Positions 1 to 10,296 of a DNA stretch of 64,000 nt are shown piece by piece. The position numbers and the translations under genes are program-made. Position 1 is the first letter of the stretch. Every line of letters starts with the position of its first letter. Origin of the DNA: Neolewinella aquimaris (GTDB lineage: Bacteria; Bacteroidota; Bacteroidia; Chitinophagales; Saprospiraceae); NCBI RefSeq assembly GCF_014197245.1, contig NZ_JACIFF010000004.1, forward strand, positions 129,548-193,547, given 5' to 3'. A model generated the notes under the pieces. That model was not told where the DNA came from, ran no database searches, and saw nothing but the letters and a program-made list of their open reading frames with translations.

Positions 1-1638
1 CGTCCGACGGTGCAGCAGGGCTACGATGACCGGCTTGCCAAGTTCTTTAACTCTTCGGACCAGTTCGTCCTGCGGCCCGAGTGGGTCGATCGATTCGCGG
101 TCGCCCAGTGCCCCGTTGAAGAAGCCCTCCTTGGCGGTGTATTCATCACCACCTAGAAAGAGGACCACGACGTCCGCTTCCTTCGCTTGCTCCACCAATC
201 GGTCTACCCCGTCGGCCGTATCGTCGTTGAGCTGCGGGATGCTCCGGTTGCCGTCGGTCAGCTCGAAACCCCGGTCGCTGATGAAGCTTAGGCCCTCCCC
301 CGCTACGGCACGGAAGGAGGCTTCCGTGTTTTCGCGTACCAGTGGTCCTAGCAGGGCTATCCGCTGGCCAGACCGCCGCAGCGGCAACGTACCGCCCACA
401 TTTTTGAGCAGGATGATGGACTCCGCATCCGATTCCCGGGCCAGTTGGAGCGAAGATTCCGCCCGTACCCCGGCCTCGGTTTCCGCCACGTCGACGTAGG
501 GGTCGTCAAAGAGGCCAAGAATAAATTTCGTGCGCAGCACGTGACCGGCCGCCCGATCAATGTCTTCGATTAAAGTGGAATCTCGGCCCACCATTGCGGG
601 CAGCAGCGCATAGGCATCGTCGGCATAAAGATCGACGTCCATGCCGGCCTGTAGTGCCATGCGCGCGGCGGCTTCCGGTGTTTCGGCTACCTTCATAAAG
701 TAGTGCAGCCGGCCGATGTCGTTGGCGTCGGAGACCGTATAGCCTGCGAAGCCCCACTGCTCGCGCAGCACCTCGGTCAACAACCAGGGATTGGCGTGAC
801 TGGCCACCCCGTTGAGGTCGCCGTGACTGGCCATGATGCCCAGGGTTCTGGCCTCCTTCACGGCGGCTTTGAAGGGCGGAAAAATCTCGTCGGCCAGGGT
901 ACGTTCGCTGATCTCGATGGCGGCAAAATTGGTCCCGCCCAGCACCTGCCCGTAACCCGCGAAGTGTTTCGCCACGGCCCCGATGTGGGTACCGTTTCCG
1001 AGGCCGTCGTAATCGCCCTGTACACCGGTGATCGCGCTGACCACCATCCGGGTAACCAGATAGGTATCCTCCCCGAAAGCTTCGCTCATGCGGCCGAAGC
1101 GGGGGTCGCGCACCAGGTCGGCCTCGGGTGAGTGGCACATGTGCATGCCCCGTAACCGGGCTTCGCGGCCCACTACGTCCCACTGCCGCTGCACGAGTTC
1201 CGGATTAAAGGAAGCGGCCGAGGTGATCGGTCGACCGAAAACGGTAGACCCCGCCGCATCGACGCCATTGTAGCTTTCGGTCACGAAGAGGGCCGGAATG
1301 CCCAGCCGGTTGTGCTCGATGATGTACCGCTGCAGGGCGTTGTTCACCTGCGCGGCGGCCACGGGACTCAGGTGCTCCCCCGGGTTCTTAATGCCGGCGA
1401 TGCCGTGTTCCAGACGCGCCTTTACGTTTTCGCTCAGGGTCAATCTCCCCGATACATCCCCCTCCACCCCCTGGTTGGCGTGGAAGATGCGCATCTGGGC
1501 CACCTTTTCCGCTACCGTCATACGGGCCAGCAAGTCGTCGACGCGCTCGTCGATGGGCAGGTCAGAATTTTGGTAGGCGGGCGTCTGGGCCAGCAGGCTG
1601 CCACCGAGCGCCAGGATCAGTAAAGTCAGTAGTTTCAT
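1..1638 (-). CDS. GH3 family beta-glycosidase (partial, C-terminus off left edge)
   Basis: Reading leftwards from the ATG at 1638 there is an open frame of 546 codons to the window edge, so the C-terminal part is missing (family members are usually about 750 residues). A short hydrophobic signal peptide is followed by the GH3 N-terminal barrel: a DPRFGR..E motif, a KHF motif, and GYTVSDAND, whose Asp (about residue 304) is the expected catalytic nucleophile. The start of the second alpha/beta domain (ILLKNVGGTLPL) is also visible. GH3 enzymes are retaining exo-beta-glycosidases (glucosidase, xylosidase and others); the substrate cannot be read from sequence. The start codon overlaps the stop of the upstream GH106 gene by 4 bp (ATGA). 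Within this locus a beta-xylosidase or beta-glucosidase acting on oligosaccharides in the periplasm is plausible. Confidence 0.93.
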   Translation of the reverse strand, partial: MKLLTLLILALGGSLLAQTPAYQNSDLPIDERVDDLLARMTVAEKVAQMRIFHANQGVEGDVSGRLTLSENVKARLEHGIAGIKNPGEHLSPVAAAQVNNALQRYIIEHNRLGIPALFVTESYNGVDAAGSTVFGRPITSAASFNPELVQRQWDVVGREARLRGMHMCHSPEADLVRDPRFGRMSEAFGEDTYLVTRMVVSAITGVQGDYDGLGNGTHIGAVAKHFAGYGQVLGGTNFAAIEISERTLADEIFPPFKAAVKEARTLGIMASHGDLNGVASHANPWLLTEVLREQWGFAGYTVSDANDIGRLHYFMKVAETPEAAARMALQAGMDVDLYADDAYALLPAMVGRDSTLIEDIDRAAGHVLRTKFILGLFDDPYVDVAETEAGVRAESSLQLARESDAESIILLKNVGGTLPLRRSGQRIALLGPLVRENTEASFRAVAGEGLSFISDRGFELTDGNRSIPQLNDDTADGVDRLVEQAKEADVVVLFLGGDEYTAKEGFFNGALGDRESIDPLGPQDELVRRVKELGKPVIVALLHRRT

Positions 1639-4600
1639 TTTTCGTTGGATTGGGGTAAAATCGCCACGTCCCGCGCGAAAACCAGGCGGACGGGGCCCAG
1701 CAAACCGGAAGGCTCCAGGGGATCGTCGGCATCGTAAAACTGGCCGGTGGTGAAAGTGGTCCGCTCCCCCGCGGGCCGGGGCTCATTGCTCCGAAACCAC
1801 TCGGGCATCTTGGAGGTAGGTCGCTGTCCTTCCAGGGCGTAGCCGCCGTCGTTCGCCGGAAAACGTTCGTCGCCGATGAGTCGGTTGGTCCAGAGGTTCG
1901 TGACCGCAATGTTCAGTCGATTGTCGCCGGCGACCAGGTGATCCGTCACGTCAACTAGGAAGGGGGGCATCCAACTTACGCCGAGTGAGTGACCATTGAG
2001 GGTGACTTCCGCTACGTTTCGCACCTCTCCTAGATCGAGCATTACTCGGCCGTCCGGACGCAGGTGCGCTTCCGGCACCGTGACGGTTTTCGTGTAGGTA
2101 GCCGTACCGGAGTAGTAGCGAACAGCCTCGTACGGGTGGTCCTTCCAGTCCGTCAGTTCTTCGAAAGAAACTTGCTCACCGTAGCCGTCTTCCTCCCGAA
2201 ATTTCACTTCCCAGCTTCCCGTGATCCCACGCGGATGTGGGAGATCGGCAACCTTAGTCTCCACGATACTTCCATCGGACAAGGGGTGGCGGTAGGTACC
2301 GTTCCGATCCAGGGTCACCCGGAGATCGTTTTCCTCGGTCATCCGGTAGCGCAGTTGTTCCAGGGCGGGGTCGCGGGTGCCGGGCTGTACGGTCAAAGCA
2401 GACGAACTTGGCTCACGGAACACGACAAACACCGACTCCCCGGCCAGAAGAGGCAGGCTCATTTCGGTAATTCCCCGCTCCTGCGTGTACCGCCCCAGGC
2501 GTTGCGTGCTGCCGTCCAGCGGGTTCCAGCGTTCGGGGATTCGGTCGCCGACCCGGAAGGTAGCCGTGAAACTGGTGGCCGTGCTGTCGGGATTAAAGAA
2601 AAAGTAGATGTCCTCTCGTTCCGTGCGGCGATGGGTGTAGTGGATGTCGTCACGCCCGGCAAAGGTGGCATCGGGCACATCCTGTACCCAGTCGTCAAAC
2701 GGTCGCAGTAAGGGGGTCAGAGACTCTGCCAGGCGGGAAAACTCGGTTCGCGCGGGGGGTGAGTGGGCATGTCTTAGCAGGTCCGTGGGTACGGTTCCGT
2801 AGACCGGCACGCCCGCCGAAGCGATAGAATAGATGCGGCGGAGACTCTCCAGCGTGAGCCTGTCACTGTTTTTGAGGGCGAGCATGCGGTACTCCGTGCC
2901 CTCGGGCAGACGCAGTTTACCGTCGCTGATGGTGATCCGGTGCAGGAGTACGTCGGCATTGACGCAGTCGTAGTTGAGACTAAGCGGGATAGCGGGTTCG
3001 AAGTCCGTCCGCTTAAAGGTCGAACTCGGGGCCGCATCACCCACGAACACCAGCAGGTCGCTTACCGGCACCCCCTGCCGCAGCAGGTACGATCCGCGGG
3101 CGATGTAGCGGAACCAGTCGGCCCCGGCATTTTCCCACCAGGTCTGGGTGCGGTCGAAGTGGAAGCCCCAGCGGTTCATGGTCAGTCCGGGCTCCACGTG
3201 AGTGTTCGACTGGTGCACGAAGCGGTGAAACATGAACTCGTTGATGCCCATGCTCCAGCCCAGGTCGCCGGAGGTCTTGGCCATGGCGGGATTGCCCTTC
3301 CAGTTGATCTCGGGAGTGGAGGTGAAGGATTCGGCCGAGATCACGGGCTTGCCGTAGATGTGAGCCGCGGAGACGGCCGAGGCTACCATGGTGATGGGCC
3401 GGTTCATCCAGAATTCCCCCATGGGGATGTCGGCTTTCCCCCCTACGTCGAGGTCGTTGAGCGGACCGAAGCCGTAGGGCTCGATGTAACTTTTGAGGCC
3501 GTCCGCGGCACAGAGCTCGCCGAAGTAGCCGAAGTAATTCTCGGTCATGAGGTCCGAAATCTGCCGGCGGTAATCACCCAGCACCGCCTCCGTCGTTTCT
3601 GCATCGCCGACAAAGCGGCCGGCGAGTAGCGGTAAATACTCCAGCAGATCGTAGCCGAAGCGTTTCCGGAAGCCGTCGGTAAATCCGTCGGTCCAGTTCT
3701 GACCGCCCATCTCGTAGCTGTCGATCTCGATGTACTGTAGGGCGTTGGGAGCGACGGACTTGGTCTCGTCGATTACTTCCCGCACGAAATTGTCGTAATG
3801 CACCCTAAAGGCCGGCCGACTGAGCTTGTCGACCTCCAGTCCCCTACCCTCCTCCGAGGCGGGACTGTTGACTGCCCCGGTGGAGGTGTAGCCGAAGCGC
3901 ATTACGGTCCAGTCGCCGGGTGGCAAGTTAGTGGTGAGCCGTCCGTCGGCGCGCAAGTCGGCCGACAGATCAATGATGTCGGCAGGTCGGACGATCTGAT
4001 CCGGTGTGGGATTGCCAATGGGACCGAGATCGGTATCCTCCGTGCGTGCGATGGCGGTGCGCCCAAGGGGATTGTCGTAGTAATAGTTGCCCGTTAATTC
4101 TACTTCCCGGAGGGTCACTTCCCGATTGAACTGCAACCGGAAATGCCGTGAAGTGACCGGCGCGAAGTGATCGTTCAGCGCCCATTCTCCCTTGCCGGTG
4201 CGGACTTTGTACAGTTCCCGGACGGAAGTAAAGTGCACGCCGTCATCGCTAGTCTGTAGTTCGGCGGTGGTGTGGCGATCGGTGAATACGGCACGTACCG
4301 AGCGGATGCTTTTGGGGCTGACGTAGGTGAAGCCGATCCAGGGGTTCTGATCGTCCCGTACCGCCGCCTTCGACTCCGCATCGATGCGGTGATCGGTAAT
4401 CAGGTCTAAGTCCAGACTAGGATCGGAGGCGGTCACCATAGCGGGATTTTGCCGGTCGTCGATTTCCGCAGCAAGGGCCGGATAGGCAATCACGGCGATG
4501 TCGCGGTAGAATCCTTCACGCATGGTAGGCTGGGCGAGTTGAAGATCTAGCTGTCCGCCCGACACCACCGTATCGCGGTGCACGACCATCTTCATCGACA

Positions 4601-5024
4601 GCTCGGGAGTGACCCACGGTCCGCCACTCGACGACCATCCGTCGCAGTTGTGGACACCGAAACTGAGGCTCAGTCTTTCCGCTTCGGCGGCAGCGTGAAC
4701 GAGCATGTCGTGGTGTTCCGGCGAGTCGTACACCACGTCGCCGAGCGGAATGCCCTGGGTCACATTGAACAGCAGCAGGCCTCCGATGCCCACCGCGGCC
4801 ATACTTTCAAGGTCCTTGGTAATGCCCGCCTTCGACATGTTGCCGCTCATGACGTGGTACCAGGTACGGGGCTTCGATTCATTGGGGGGGCTAATGAAGT
4901 TTTGCTCCAGTTCGTCCGAGGGGTTCGGTATAGGTTGCCCTACCTCCCTCATTGCAGTGGTTGCGCACCCCCAGAGAAGGAGCAGGCAGACGGCACGGAA
5001 TAAGTATCGGGAGAAGTTGGTCAT
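1635..5024 (-). CDS. GH106 family alpha-L-rhamnosidase, lipoprotein
   Basis: 1129 residues. The N-terminus has a lipobox ending at Cys20 (LWGC), so it is probably a lipid-anchored envelope protein. Residues about 40-150 carry the GH106 hallmark: a P-R-T-W-Y..-GN-S--GIT-DL--M---GIGG block, then a GWSSSGGPW motif. The long middle part is the (beta/alpha)8 barrel with inserted domains, and the end is a galactose-binding-like beta-sandwich (MLDLGEVRNVAEVTLNG, LWTNRLIGDERFP, GLLGPVRL), usual for the family. GH106 enzymes are inverting alpha-L-rhamnosidases. It lies 23 bp below the sulfatase-GH78 gene and overlaps the GH3 gene by 4 bp. It is a divergent paralogue of the GH106 at 10297-13830. The exact linkage cleaved is inferred only from family and locus. 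Confidence 0.9.
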   Translation of the reverse strand: MTNFSRYLFRAVCLLLLWGCATTAMREVGQPIPNPSDELEQNFISPPNESKPRTWYHVMSGNMSKAGITKDLESMAAVGIGGLLLFNVTQGIPLGDVVYDSPEHHDMLVHAAAEAERLSLSFGVHNCDGWSSSGGPWVTPELSMKMVVHRDTVVSGGQLDLQLAQPTMREGFYRDIAVIAYPALAAEIDDRQNPAMVTASDPSLDLDLITDHRIDAESKAAVRDDQNPWIGFTYVSPKSIRSVRAVFTDRHTTAELQTSDDGVHFTSVRELYKVRTGKGEWALNDHFAPVTSRHFRLQFNREVTLREVELTGNYYYDNPLGRTAIARTEDTDLGPIGNPTPDQIVRPADIIDLSADLRADGRLTTNLPPGDWTVMRFGYTSTGAVNSPASEEGRGLEVDKLSRPAFRVHYDNFVREVIDETKSVAPNALQYIEIDSYEMGGQNWTDGFTDGFRKRFGYDLLEYLPLLAGRFVGDAETTEAVLGDYRRQISDLMTENYFGYFGELCAADGLKSYIEPYGFGPLNDLDVGGKADIPMGEFWMNRPITMVASAVSAAHIYGKPVISAESFTSTPEINWKGNPAMAKTSGDLGWSMGINEFMFHRFVHQSNTHVEPGLTMNRWGFHFDRTQTWWENAGADWFRYIARGSYLLRQGVPVSDLLVFVGDAAPSSTFKRTDFEPAIPLSLNYDCVNADVLLHRITISDGKLRLPEGTEYRMLALKNSDRLTLESLRRIYSIASAGVPVYGTVPTDLLRHAHSPPARTEFSRLAESLTPLLRPFDDWVQDVPDATFAGRDDIHYTHRRTEREDIYFFFNPDSTATSFTATFRVGDRIPERWNPLDGSTQRLGRYTQERGITEMSLPLLAGESVFVVFREPSSSALTVQPGTRDPALEQLRYRMTEENDLRVTLDRNGTYRHPLSDGSIVETKVADLPHPRGITGSWEVKFREEDGYGEQVSFEELTDWKDHPYEAVRYYSGTATYTKTVTVPEAHLRPDGRVMLDLGEVRNVAEVTLNGHSLGVSWMPPFLVDVTDHLVAGDNRLNIAVTNLWTNRLIGDERFPANDGGYALEGQRPTSKMPEWFRSNEPRPAGERTTFTTGQFYDADDPLEPSGLLGPVRLVFARDVAILPQSNEK

Positions 5025-5047
5025 AAGAACGGAGTTAGAGAACTGGC

Positions 5048-8000
5048 CTAAAACGAGTTAATTCGCACCTCGATCCGGTTCTCCCCCGGCTCCAGCCGCA
5101 GGGTCGGAAAGGCGGGATTTACGGCCTTTCCGTTGAGGGTGAGTGCCTGATTTTCCTGAAGGTCGAGGGAGAACTCAGCGACCATATTCGCGGGCAGGGT
5201 GATGGTGTAGTTCTGGGCGCGGGGATTGAGGTTCTCGTACACTCCCTCGATCTTCCCCCGCAGGGTAGGTACGGTGATGGACGATTCCTTCAGGCTCCCC
5301 ATCTGCGGATGGATCGAAGCTATGCCGTAGCCCGGTGTCCCGGGCTGTATACCCCACATCTGGCGCGGGATGATGTTGGCCGGCACGGCACCCCAGGCGT
5401 GGTTGAGGTCGAGGTTGGGCTTATACTTAACGTCCCAGGCCTCCATGGTCATGGTGGAGCCGGAGCGGATCATGTTGTACCAGCTGCGGTCGGAGGTGGA
5501 GGTAAGCAGCTCCAGGGCGTAGTCGGCCATTCCTGCCTTGTACAGTGCCTCCATCAAGTACTGGGCCCCGTAAACACTGGCGGCCATGCCCCGGCTTTTG
5601 ATGTACTCCCCTACCGATTGCACGTACGGCTCCGGGACCATACCGAAGGCCAGCGGAAACATATTGGCGTGTACCGAGGCATGGTCCGTTCCCTCCCCAT
5701 CGACGTAGATACCCCGTTCCTTATCAAACAACTTTTCGTTGACGGCCCGGAGCGCCTGCATGGCCAGCACTTCGAATTCGACTTGCTCCTCGTGTTTGTT
5801 GATTGCTCCTGCGAACTCCGCCATGATCTTCAAATTGCGGTAGAAAAGGGCGTTGATGACGGTGTTGTTGGGCATGAAGACGAAGCCGTCGCGTTCCCCC
5901 TCGGCGGTAGCCAATTTCCAGCCGGTGTCCTTCTGGGCGGGTGGCCAGTCGACGATGTCGCGCAGGGTTTCGTCCCGGTCGCCAAAGCCGAGTTTGCGCA
6001 TGTATTCCGGCGTGATGCGGGTGGAGCTGATCAGGTGATCTTCCCCCAGTAGCCCGATGAGGGTCTTGTACTTTAGCTCATCGTAGTACCGCTCGATCAG
6101 TTCCGTATTGCCGGTGTACATGTAGTCGGCGTGGAACATCAGCGCCACGTGCTGCTGCCACTCGGTGGGCCAGGTGGGATGCTCCATAAAGTACTCGATG
6201 GTGCGGCGGGCAATGGCGTACTCCCGGTCGGTCGTATAGTGGCTCAGCTGATTGAGGTAAGCATCCGCCTCGTAAGGAATGCGCTCCCGGTCCCCGTCGA
6301 CGTACAGCCCGGCGAAGGTCGTCGCCCTAATGGTGTACTTACACAAGTCCCACACCTGGTTGAGAATCGTGTCACTACTCGAAAACGAACTCTGATCGTC
6401 CTCCCAGTACCCATGATAAACGAGCTGAGTAACACCCCTCAATCCCTCACCCCTCAATCCTTCACCCCTCAATCCTTCCCCCTTCACTCCCTCAATTTCA
6501 GCGTACCGAAAAGGCAGCAGCACCGGGAACGAATCCGGCAACTGCACCGCCATGTCCTTGGTGTTGCGCTCGTCCGGCACGAGGGGCAGGATGTAAGTGT
6601 GGGTACCCTTTTTCACGGGCAACTCGACTTCCTGGTAACGGATGGTGCCCCCCGGCTCGGGATCGATGGTGCCGTCGTCGCGTAGCAGCTCCCCTACCCT
6701 TACGGTCAGCGTGTGGGGTCGCCGTGCAGTGTAGGAGACTTCCATATTGGCAAAGGCATCCTTGCCGAAGTCGATGAAGAGTCCGTTGTCCGTCGGCCGC
6801 ATTTCCACCGGTTCGACCCGGGCGATCTGGTAGCGGTTTTCGGTGGTCAGGTAGCCCATTCCCTTCTCCCCGGCCGGTCCGGCAAATTGCTGGGCGGCGG
6901 AGTAGGCGGTGAGGCGGTTGACGTCGTCCCAGATGCGCACCTTCCAGAAGTAGGTCTTGCCCGGCTCCAGTTCCGGCCCGTCGTACTCGACACCTACCGA
7001 GGTGTTAGTCGCTACACGGCGGCTGTCCCAAACATCGCCCACGTTGTTGTCGATCATTTCCCGACTTCCGGCCACGAGAATTTGGTAGGCGCCCTGCAGG
7101 GCCGAGCCCTCCGGCACTTCCCAGGCGAATTCCGGTCGGGGGTCGCGCAGGGGAAGCCCCTCCGGCTGGCGCAGGTACTCCACCGAAAGGCCCGTGGGTG
7201 GGGCGGAATAATCGTCGCCGTACCGCTCGATCAGCTCGTCGCACTTGCGGCGGAATTCGAGCAGTTTTTTCCGGTATTCGGCCTCTTTTGCCAAATTTTT
7301 CGTCTCGGCCGGGTCATCGGCCAGGTGGTAGAGTTCCTCGTCGCGCTTGTCGTTGAGGTAGCGGAAGTACTTCCAGTCTTTGGTCCGCACGCCCTCGCTG
7401 GGCGGGATCTCGTCGAATTCCCAGAGGTGTTCGATCAGAATGGTGTCGCGTAGCCCGTCATTCGTTGCGCCGGCCACGATCGGGAGCAGACTTTTTCCCT
7501 GGTAAGTGGCGGGTTCGGCAAGTCCGGCCAGGTCGATTATGGTGGCCGGCACGTCGATGTTCAGGGCCAGGGCCTCGCTGTCGTGGTGCTGCGGTACCCG
7601 GGGGTCGTAAACGATCAGGGGTACGCGCACGGAGTTGTCGTACATCAGCCACTTGCCGGCCAGTTGTCGTTCGCCGAGGAAGTAGCCGTTGTCGCCCATC
7701 ACGATGATCACGGTGTTTTTGTCGAGTCCCTTTTCGGCGAGTTTCTTGCGCAGTTTCCCGATTTCCAGGTCGATGCCGGCGATCATGCGGTAGTAGCCCT
7801 TCACGCTATGTTGGTACTTTTCGGGGGTGTCGTAGCGCCAGGTCCACCGCAGGCGGTTGAAGCCGTCACGTACGGACTGCGGCAGGGCATCAAAGTAGCT
7901 TTGGTCGGCGAGCGCGGGAGCAGGGACGTCCCCGTTGCGCAATAAGCCATCCGTTTCCTCCTGCCAGAAATACTGATCCTCCGCACTGTCGTGGGCGTGG

Positions 8001-8605
8001 GGGGCGCTGAAGCTGAGGCTCAGGCAGAAGGGTTGGTCCGTGTCTGCGTTGCGGTCCACGAAATCCAGGGCTTGCTGACCGGTGTAGCGGGTGAGGTGGA
8101 CGGTGTCGCCGTCCAGGGTTTTGTAGTAGTAGCCGCGGCGGTCGTCGTAGGCGTGGTTGCGGTCGTAGGTATCGTACTCGTCAAACATGCGCTCCTCCCC
8201 GTCGTAGCGGATGCCGTACTTGCCGTAGAACCCCGTACGGTAGCCCGCCCGCCGCAGTACAGCCGGGTAGGCGTCCACCATGTACTCCTCGCGGATGTTG
8301 CCGGTCTGGAAGTTAAAGCGGTGGGTACGCTCGTATAGGCCGGAGAGGATCGAGGCGCGGCTCGCCGCGCAGATCGGAGTGGTCACCGCGGCCTGGGAGA
8401 AGTAGGTACCCTGCTCGGCCAGCCGGTCCATCTCCGGCGTAGTGGCCAGGGGGTTTCCGACGTAGCCGATGGCGTCGTAGCGCTGGTCGTCGGTGAGGAT
8501 AAATATGATGTTGGGCCGCTCGGTCTGCTGGGCCGCGAGGTGGCCGGCGAGGAGGAACAGTATGGTTCCGACCAGATACTGAATGGGGGTGCGCTTAGTC
8601 GTCAT
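5048..8605 (-). CDS. bimodular sulfatase (S1) - GH78 alpha-L-rhamnosidase
   Basis: 1185 residues with a signal peptide. Residues about 30-440 are a type I sulfatase: [11 protein letters not shown] metal-binding start, formylglycine motif C79-A-A-S-R83, and a later MGDNGY segment. Residues about 455-560 match the Fn3-like N-terminal domain seen in GH78 proteins (WEVPEG..., [12 protein letters not shown]). Residues about 570-700 look like the beta-sandwich domain, 740-1080 like the (alpha/alpha)6 catalytic domain ([19 protein letters not shown]), and the rest like the C-terminal beta domain. It probably removes sulfate from rhamnose and cleaves the rhamnosyl bond in one polypeptide; such sulfatase-GH78 fusions are known from marine ulvan loci. 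It overlaps the upstream sulfatase gene by 4 bp. A GEGLR x3 repeat interrupts the module junction near residues 709-723. Confidence 0.92.
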   Translation of the reverse strand: MTTKRTPIQYLVGTILFLLAGHLAAQQTERPNIIFILTDDQRYDAIGYVGNPLATTPEMDRLAEQGTYFSQAAVTTPICAASRASILSGLYERTHRFNFQTGNIREEYMVDAYPAVLRRAGYRTGFYGKYGIRYDGEERMFDEYDTYDRNHAYDDRRGYYYKTLDGDTVHLTRYTGQQALDFVDRNADTDQPFCLSLSFSAPHAHDSAEDQYFWQEETDGLLRNGDVPAPALADQSYFDALPQSVRDGFNRLRWTWRYDTPEKYQHSVKGYYRMIAGIDLEIGKLRKKLAEKGLDKNTVIIVMGDNGYFLGERQLAGKWLMYDNSVRVPLIVYDPRVPQHHDSEALALNIDVPATIIDLAGLAEPATYQGKSLLPIVAGATNDGLRDTILIEHLWEFDEIPPSEGVRTKDWKYFRYLNDKRDEELYHLADDPAETKNLAKEAEYRKKLLEFRRKCDELIERYGDDYSAPPTGLSVEYLRQPEGLPLRDPRPEFAWEVPEGSALQGAYQILVAGSREMIDNNVGDVWDSRRVATNTSVGVEYDGPELEPGKTYFWKVRIWDDVNRLTAYSAAQQFAGPAGEKGMGYLTTENRYQIARVEPVEMRPTDNGLFIDFGKDAFANMEVSYTARRPHTLTVRVGELLRDDGTIDPEPGGTIRYQEVELPVKKGTHTYILPLVPDERNTKDMAVQLPDSFPVLLPFRYAEIEGVKGEGLRGEGLRGEGLRGVTQLVYHGYWEDDQSSFSSSDTILNQVWDLCKYTIRATTFAGLYVDGDRERIPYEADAYLNQLSHYTTDREYAIARRTIEYFMEHPTWPTEWQQHVALMFHADYMYTGNTELIERYYDELKYKTLIGLLGEDHLISSTRITPEYMRKLGFGDRDETLRDIVDWPPAQKDTGWKLATAEGERDGFVFMPNNTVINALFYRNLKIMAEFAGAINKHEEQVEFEVLAMQALRAVNEKLFDKERGIYVDGEGTDHASVHANMFPLAFGMVPEPYVQSVGEYIKSRGMAASVYGAQYLMEALYKAGMADYALELLTSTSDRSWYNMIRSGSTMTMEAWDVKYKPNLDLNHAWGAVPANIIPRQMWGIQPGTPGYGIASIHPQMGSLKESSITVPTLRGKIEGVYENLNPRAQNYTITLPANMVAEFSLDLQENQALTLNGKAVNPAFPTLRLEPGENRIEVRINSF
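6437..6481 (-). repeat. three in-frame 15-bp tandem repeats (GEGLR x3)
   Basis: Three adjacent 15-bp units at 6437-6451, 6452-6466 and 6467-6481 differ by only one or two bases. Read on the minus strand they encode GEGLR three times in the sulfatase-GH78 protein. The surrounding sequence also carries degenerate partial units. Confidence 0.9.
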
Positions 8606-10227
8606 TTGATGATTTTATGGCTCGGTTCGCTCTCTTTCCAGCCCAGGCGGATGGCCCTTGCTTCGAGCTCGGTGCCGCCGGGCAGGTCGATGGGTTCAAA
8701 ATACAGTCTCCAGTTCTCGTCCGCGGACAATCGGTAGGCAATGGATGCTCCTTCAGTTGCGCTTTCCATGCGCACCCGATTTCCGTCCACGTGAATGGTC
8801 GGTGAAGCAGTCACCGATTGCGCTCCCGCAGGTGGCCAAAGCCGGCGGATCAGCTCGCTTTCGGGCAATTGGCCCAGATCGCCGTAGGTGCTCAGGAAAT
8901 CGGCGTGGGCATTCCGCAGTTCCGTCAATTTACCGAAGTGCGCGGGGTCTCCTGCGATATTCCTGATCTGGTCGGGATCGGTTTGGGTATCGTAGAGTTC
9001 CTCCAGGGACTTGGACGTTGCCCAGAACTGCCACTGTTCCGGACCCAATGCTCCGTCTTCCTTGAGCCGTAGGATTTCCTGCATCATGGCCGCCCGGTCG
9101 CGGTAGGGAATGTATCCGAGGTAAGGCAGCTCGGGGCGGTAGTTGCGTACGTACTGGTAGCGCTCGTCCCGTACCGCCCGAATGGTTTCCGGTGCCGGAT
9201 CCATGCGATCGCGGAATAGGTAGACGTAGTCCCTGGGTGCCGCTTGCTTCCCCCCGGCGAATACCTGTCCTTCCATGTAGGCGGGAGCATCGAGTTCGGC
9301 GAGGGAAAGTACCGTCGGGGCAAAATCGACGAAGGAGACCAACGCTTCATTCACCGTTCCGGCGCCCGCCCCGTCCGGCCAGCGGATCAGCAACGGCACA
9401 CGGGTACCCGAGTCGTACACCCACCGCTTGGCCCGGGGTAGGCCGTCGCCGTGGTCGCCAAAGAAAAAGATGATGGTGGAATCAAGCAGCCCGTCCTCCT
9501 CCAACTGATCGAGGATCTCCCCCACCCAGGTGTCAAGGGCGTGGATGTTGTCGTAGTGGCGGGCGATATCCTGCCGCACCGTTTCGGTATCGGGGTAATA
9601 CGGCGGTACGGTAACGTCGGCGGGGTCCGTAAACCGGGGGTGTACCTGTTTGAAGGTGCGGCTTTCGTGGGTGTGTTCGCCATTGAAGACGGCGAAGAAG
9701 GGCTGGCTGCGGTCCGGCCGGTTGCGCCAGTGGGCGGTTTTGGAGCTTTCGTCCCAGGCCGTAATCGGTGGGCGGAATTGGTAGTCGGTCTTGCTGTTGT
9801 TGGTGCAGTAATAGCCCGCCGCCCGCAGGTACTCGGTGAAGCACTTTACGCCGGCGGGTGGGGTAGCCTCGTAGACCGGGATGTTGAGCAGGGCGGTGTC
9901 CGTGATGCTGGCCAGGGCGCTGGTGCGCCTCCAGGTGCGCATGGGCCCCGCCCCGGTGCTGGTCGGATACATCCCCGTAATGAGGGTATGGCGGGCGGGC
10001 GCACAGACGCCGTAGGTAGCAAAGGCCCGTTCGTAGCGCACGCCCCCGGCGGCCAGGCGGTCCAGGTTCGGAGTGCGGGCTACGCGGTCGCCGTAGGCAC
10101 CGAGTCGGGGGCTCAGGTCCTCGGCCGTGATCCAGAGGATATTGTACCTGTCCTGGGCGGATGATGGTCCGCACGTCAGGATAAATAGGGCCAAGTACAT
10201 CCAGGGGTAGATCAGACTTCGTTTCAT
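8602..10227 (-). CDS. family S1 sulfatase
   Basis: 541 residues. A hydrophobic N-terminus is followed by the alkaline-phosphatase-fold sulfatase domain: [12 protein letters not shown] with the metal-binding Asp/Glu, formylglycine motif C75-A-P-A-R79, and [14 protein letters not shown] further on. The tail (about residues 480-541, [12 protein letters not shown]...) resembles the small CHB_HEX_C-type beta domain found at the end of many Bacteroidota hydrolases. Genes of this type are often labelled N-sulfoglucosamine sulfohydrolase-like, but substrate cannot be inferred from that; here a sulfated rhamnose or uronic-acid oligosaccharide is the likely target. It needs a formylglycine-generating enzyme encoded elsewhere. 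Either SPI cleavage after SAQ or a lipobox at Cys19 is possible. It is clearly paralogous to the sulfatase at 26240. Confidence 0.93.
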   Translation of the reverse strand: MKRSLIYPWMYLALFILTCGPSSAQDRYNILWITAEDLSPRLGAYGDRVARTPNLDRLAAGGVRYERAFATYGVCAPARHTLITGMYPTSTGAGPMRTWRRTSALASITDTALLNIPVYEATPPAGVKCFTEYLRAAGYYCTNNSKTDYQFRPPITAWDESSKTAHWRNRPDRSQPFFAVFNGEHTHESRTFKQVHPRFTDPADVTVPPYYPDTETVRQDIARHYDNIHALDTWVGEILDQLEEDGLLDSTIIFFFGDHGDGLPRAKRWVYDSGTRVPLLIRWPDGAGAGTVNEALVSFVDFAPTVLSLAELDAPAYMEGQVFAGGKQAAPRDYVYLFRDRMDPAPETIRAVRDERYQYVRNYRPELPYLGYIPYRDRAAMMQEILRLKEDGALGPEQWQFWATSKSLEELYDTQTDPDQIRNIAGDPAHFGKLTELRNAHADFLSTYGDLGQLPESELIRRLWPPAGAQSVTASPTIHVDGNRVRMESATEGASIAYRLSADENWRLYFEPIDLPGGTELEARAIRLGWKESEPSHKIIK

Positions 10228-10296
10228 GAATACAATTTAGGCTACTACGCTTATGGTCGGGGTATACGGGCTGCCAGTCTTCAGGGACCGGCAATG

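Noticed and set aside
557..1183. 208-codon minus-strand frame
   Set aside because: It overlaps the GH3 gene in another frame, and its translation is Arg/Gly-rich without motifs.
6437..6481. CRISPR-like repeat
   Set aside because: The units are adjacent without spacers and are read in frame as protein.
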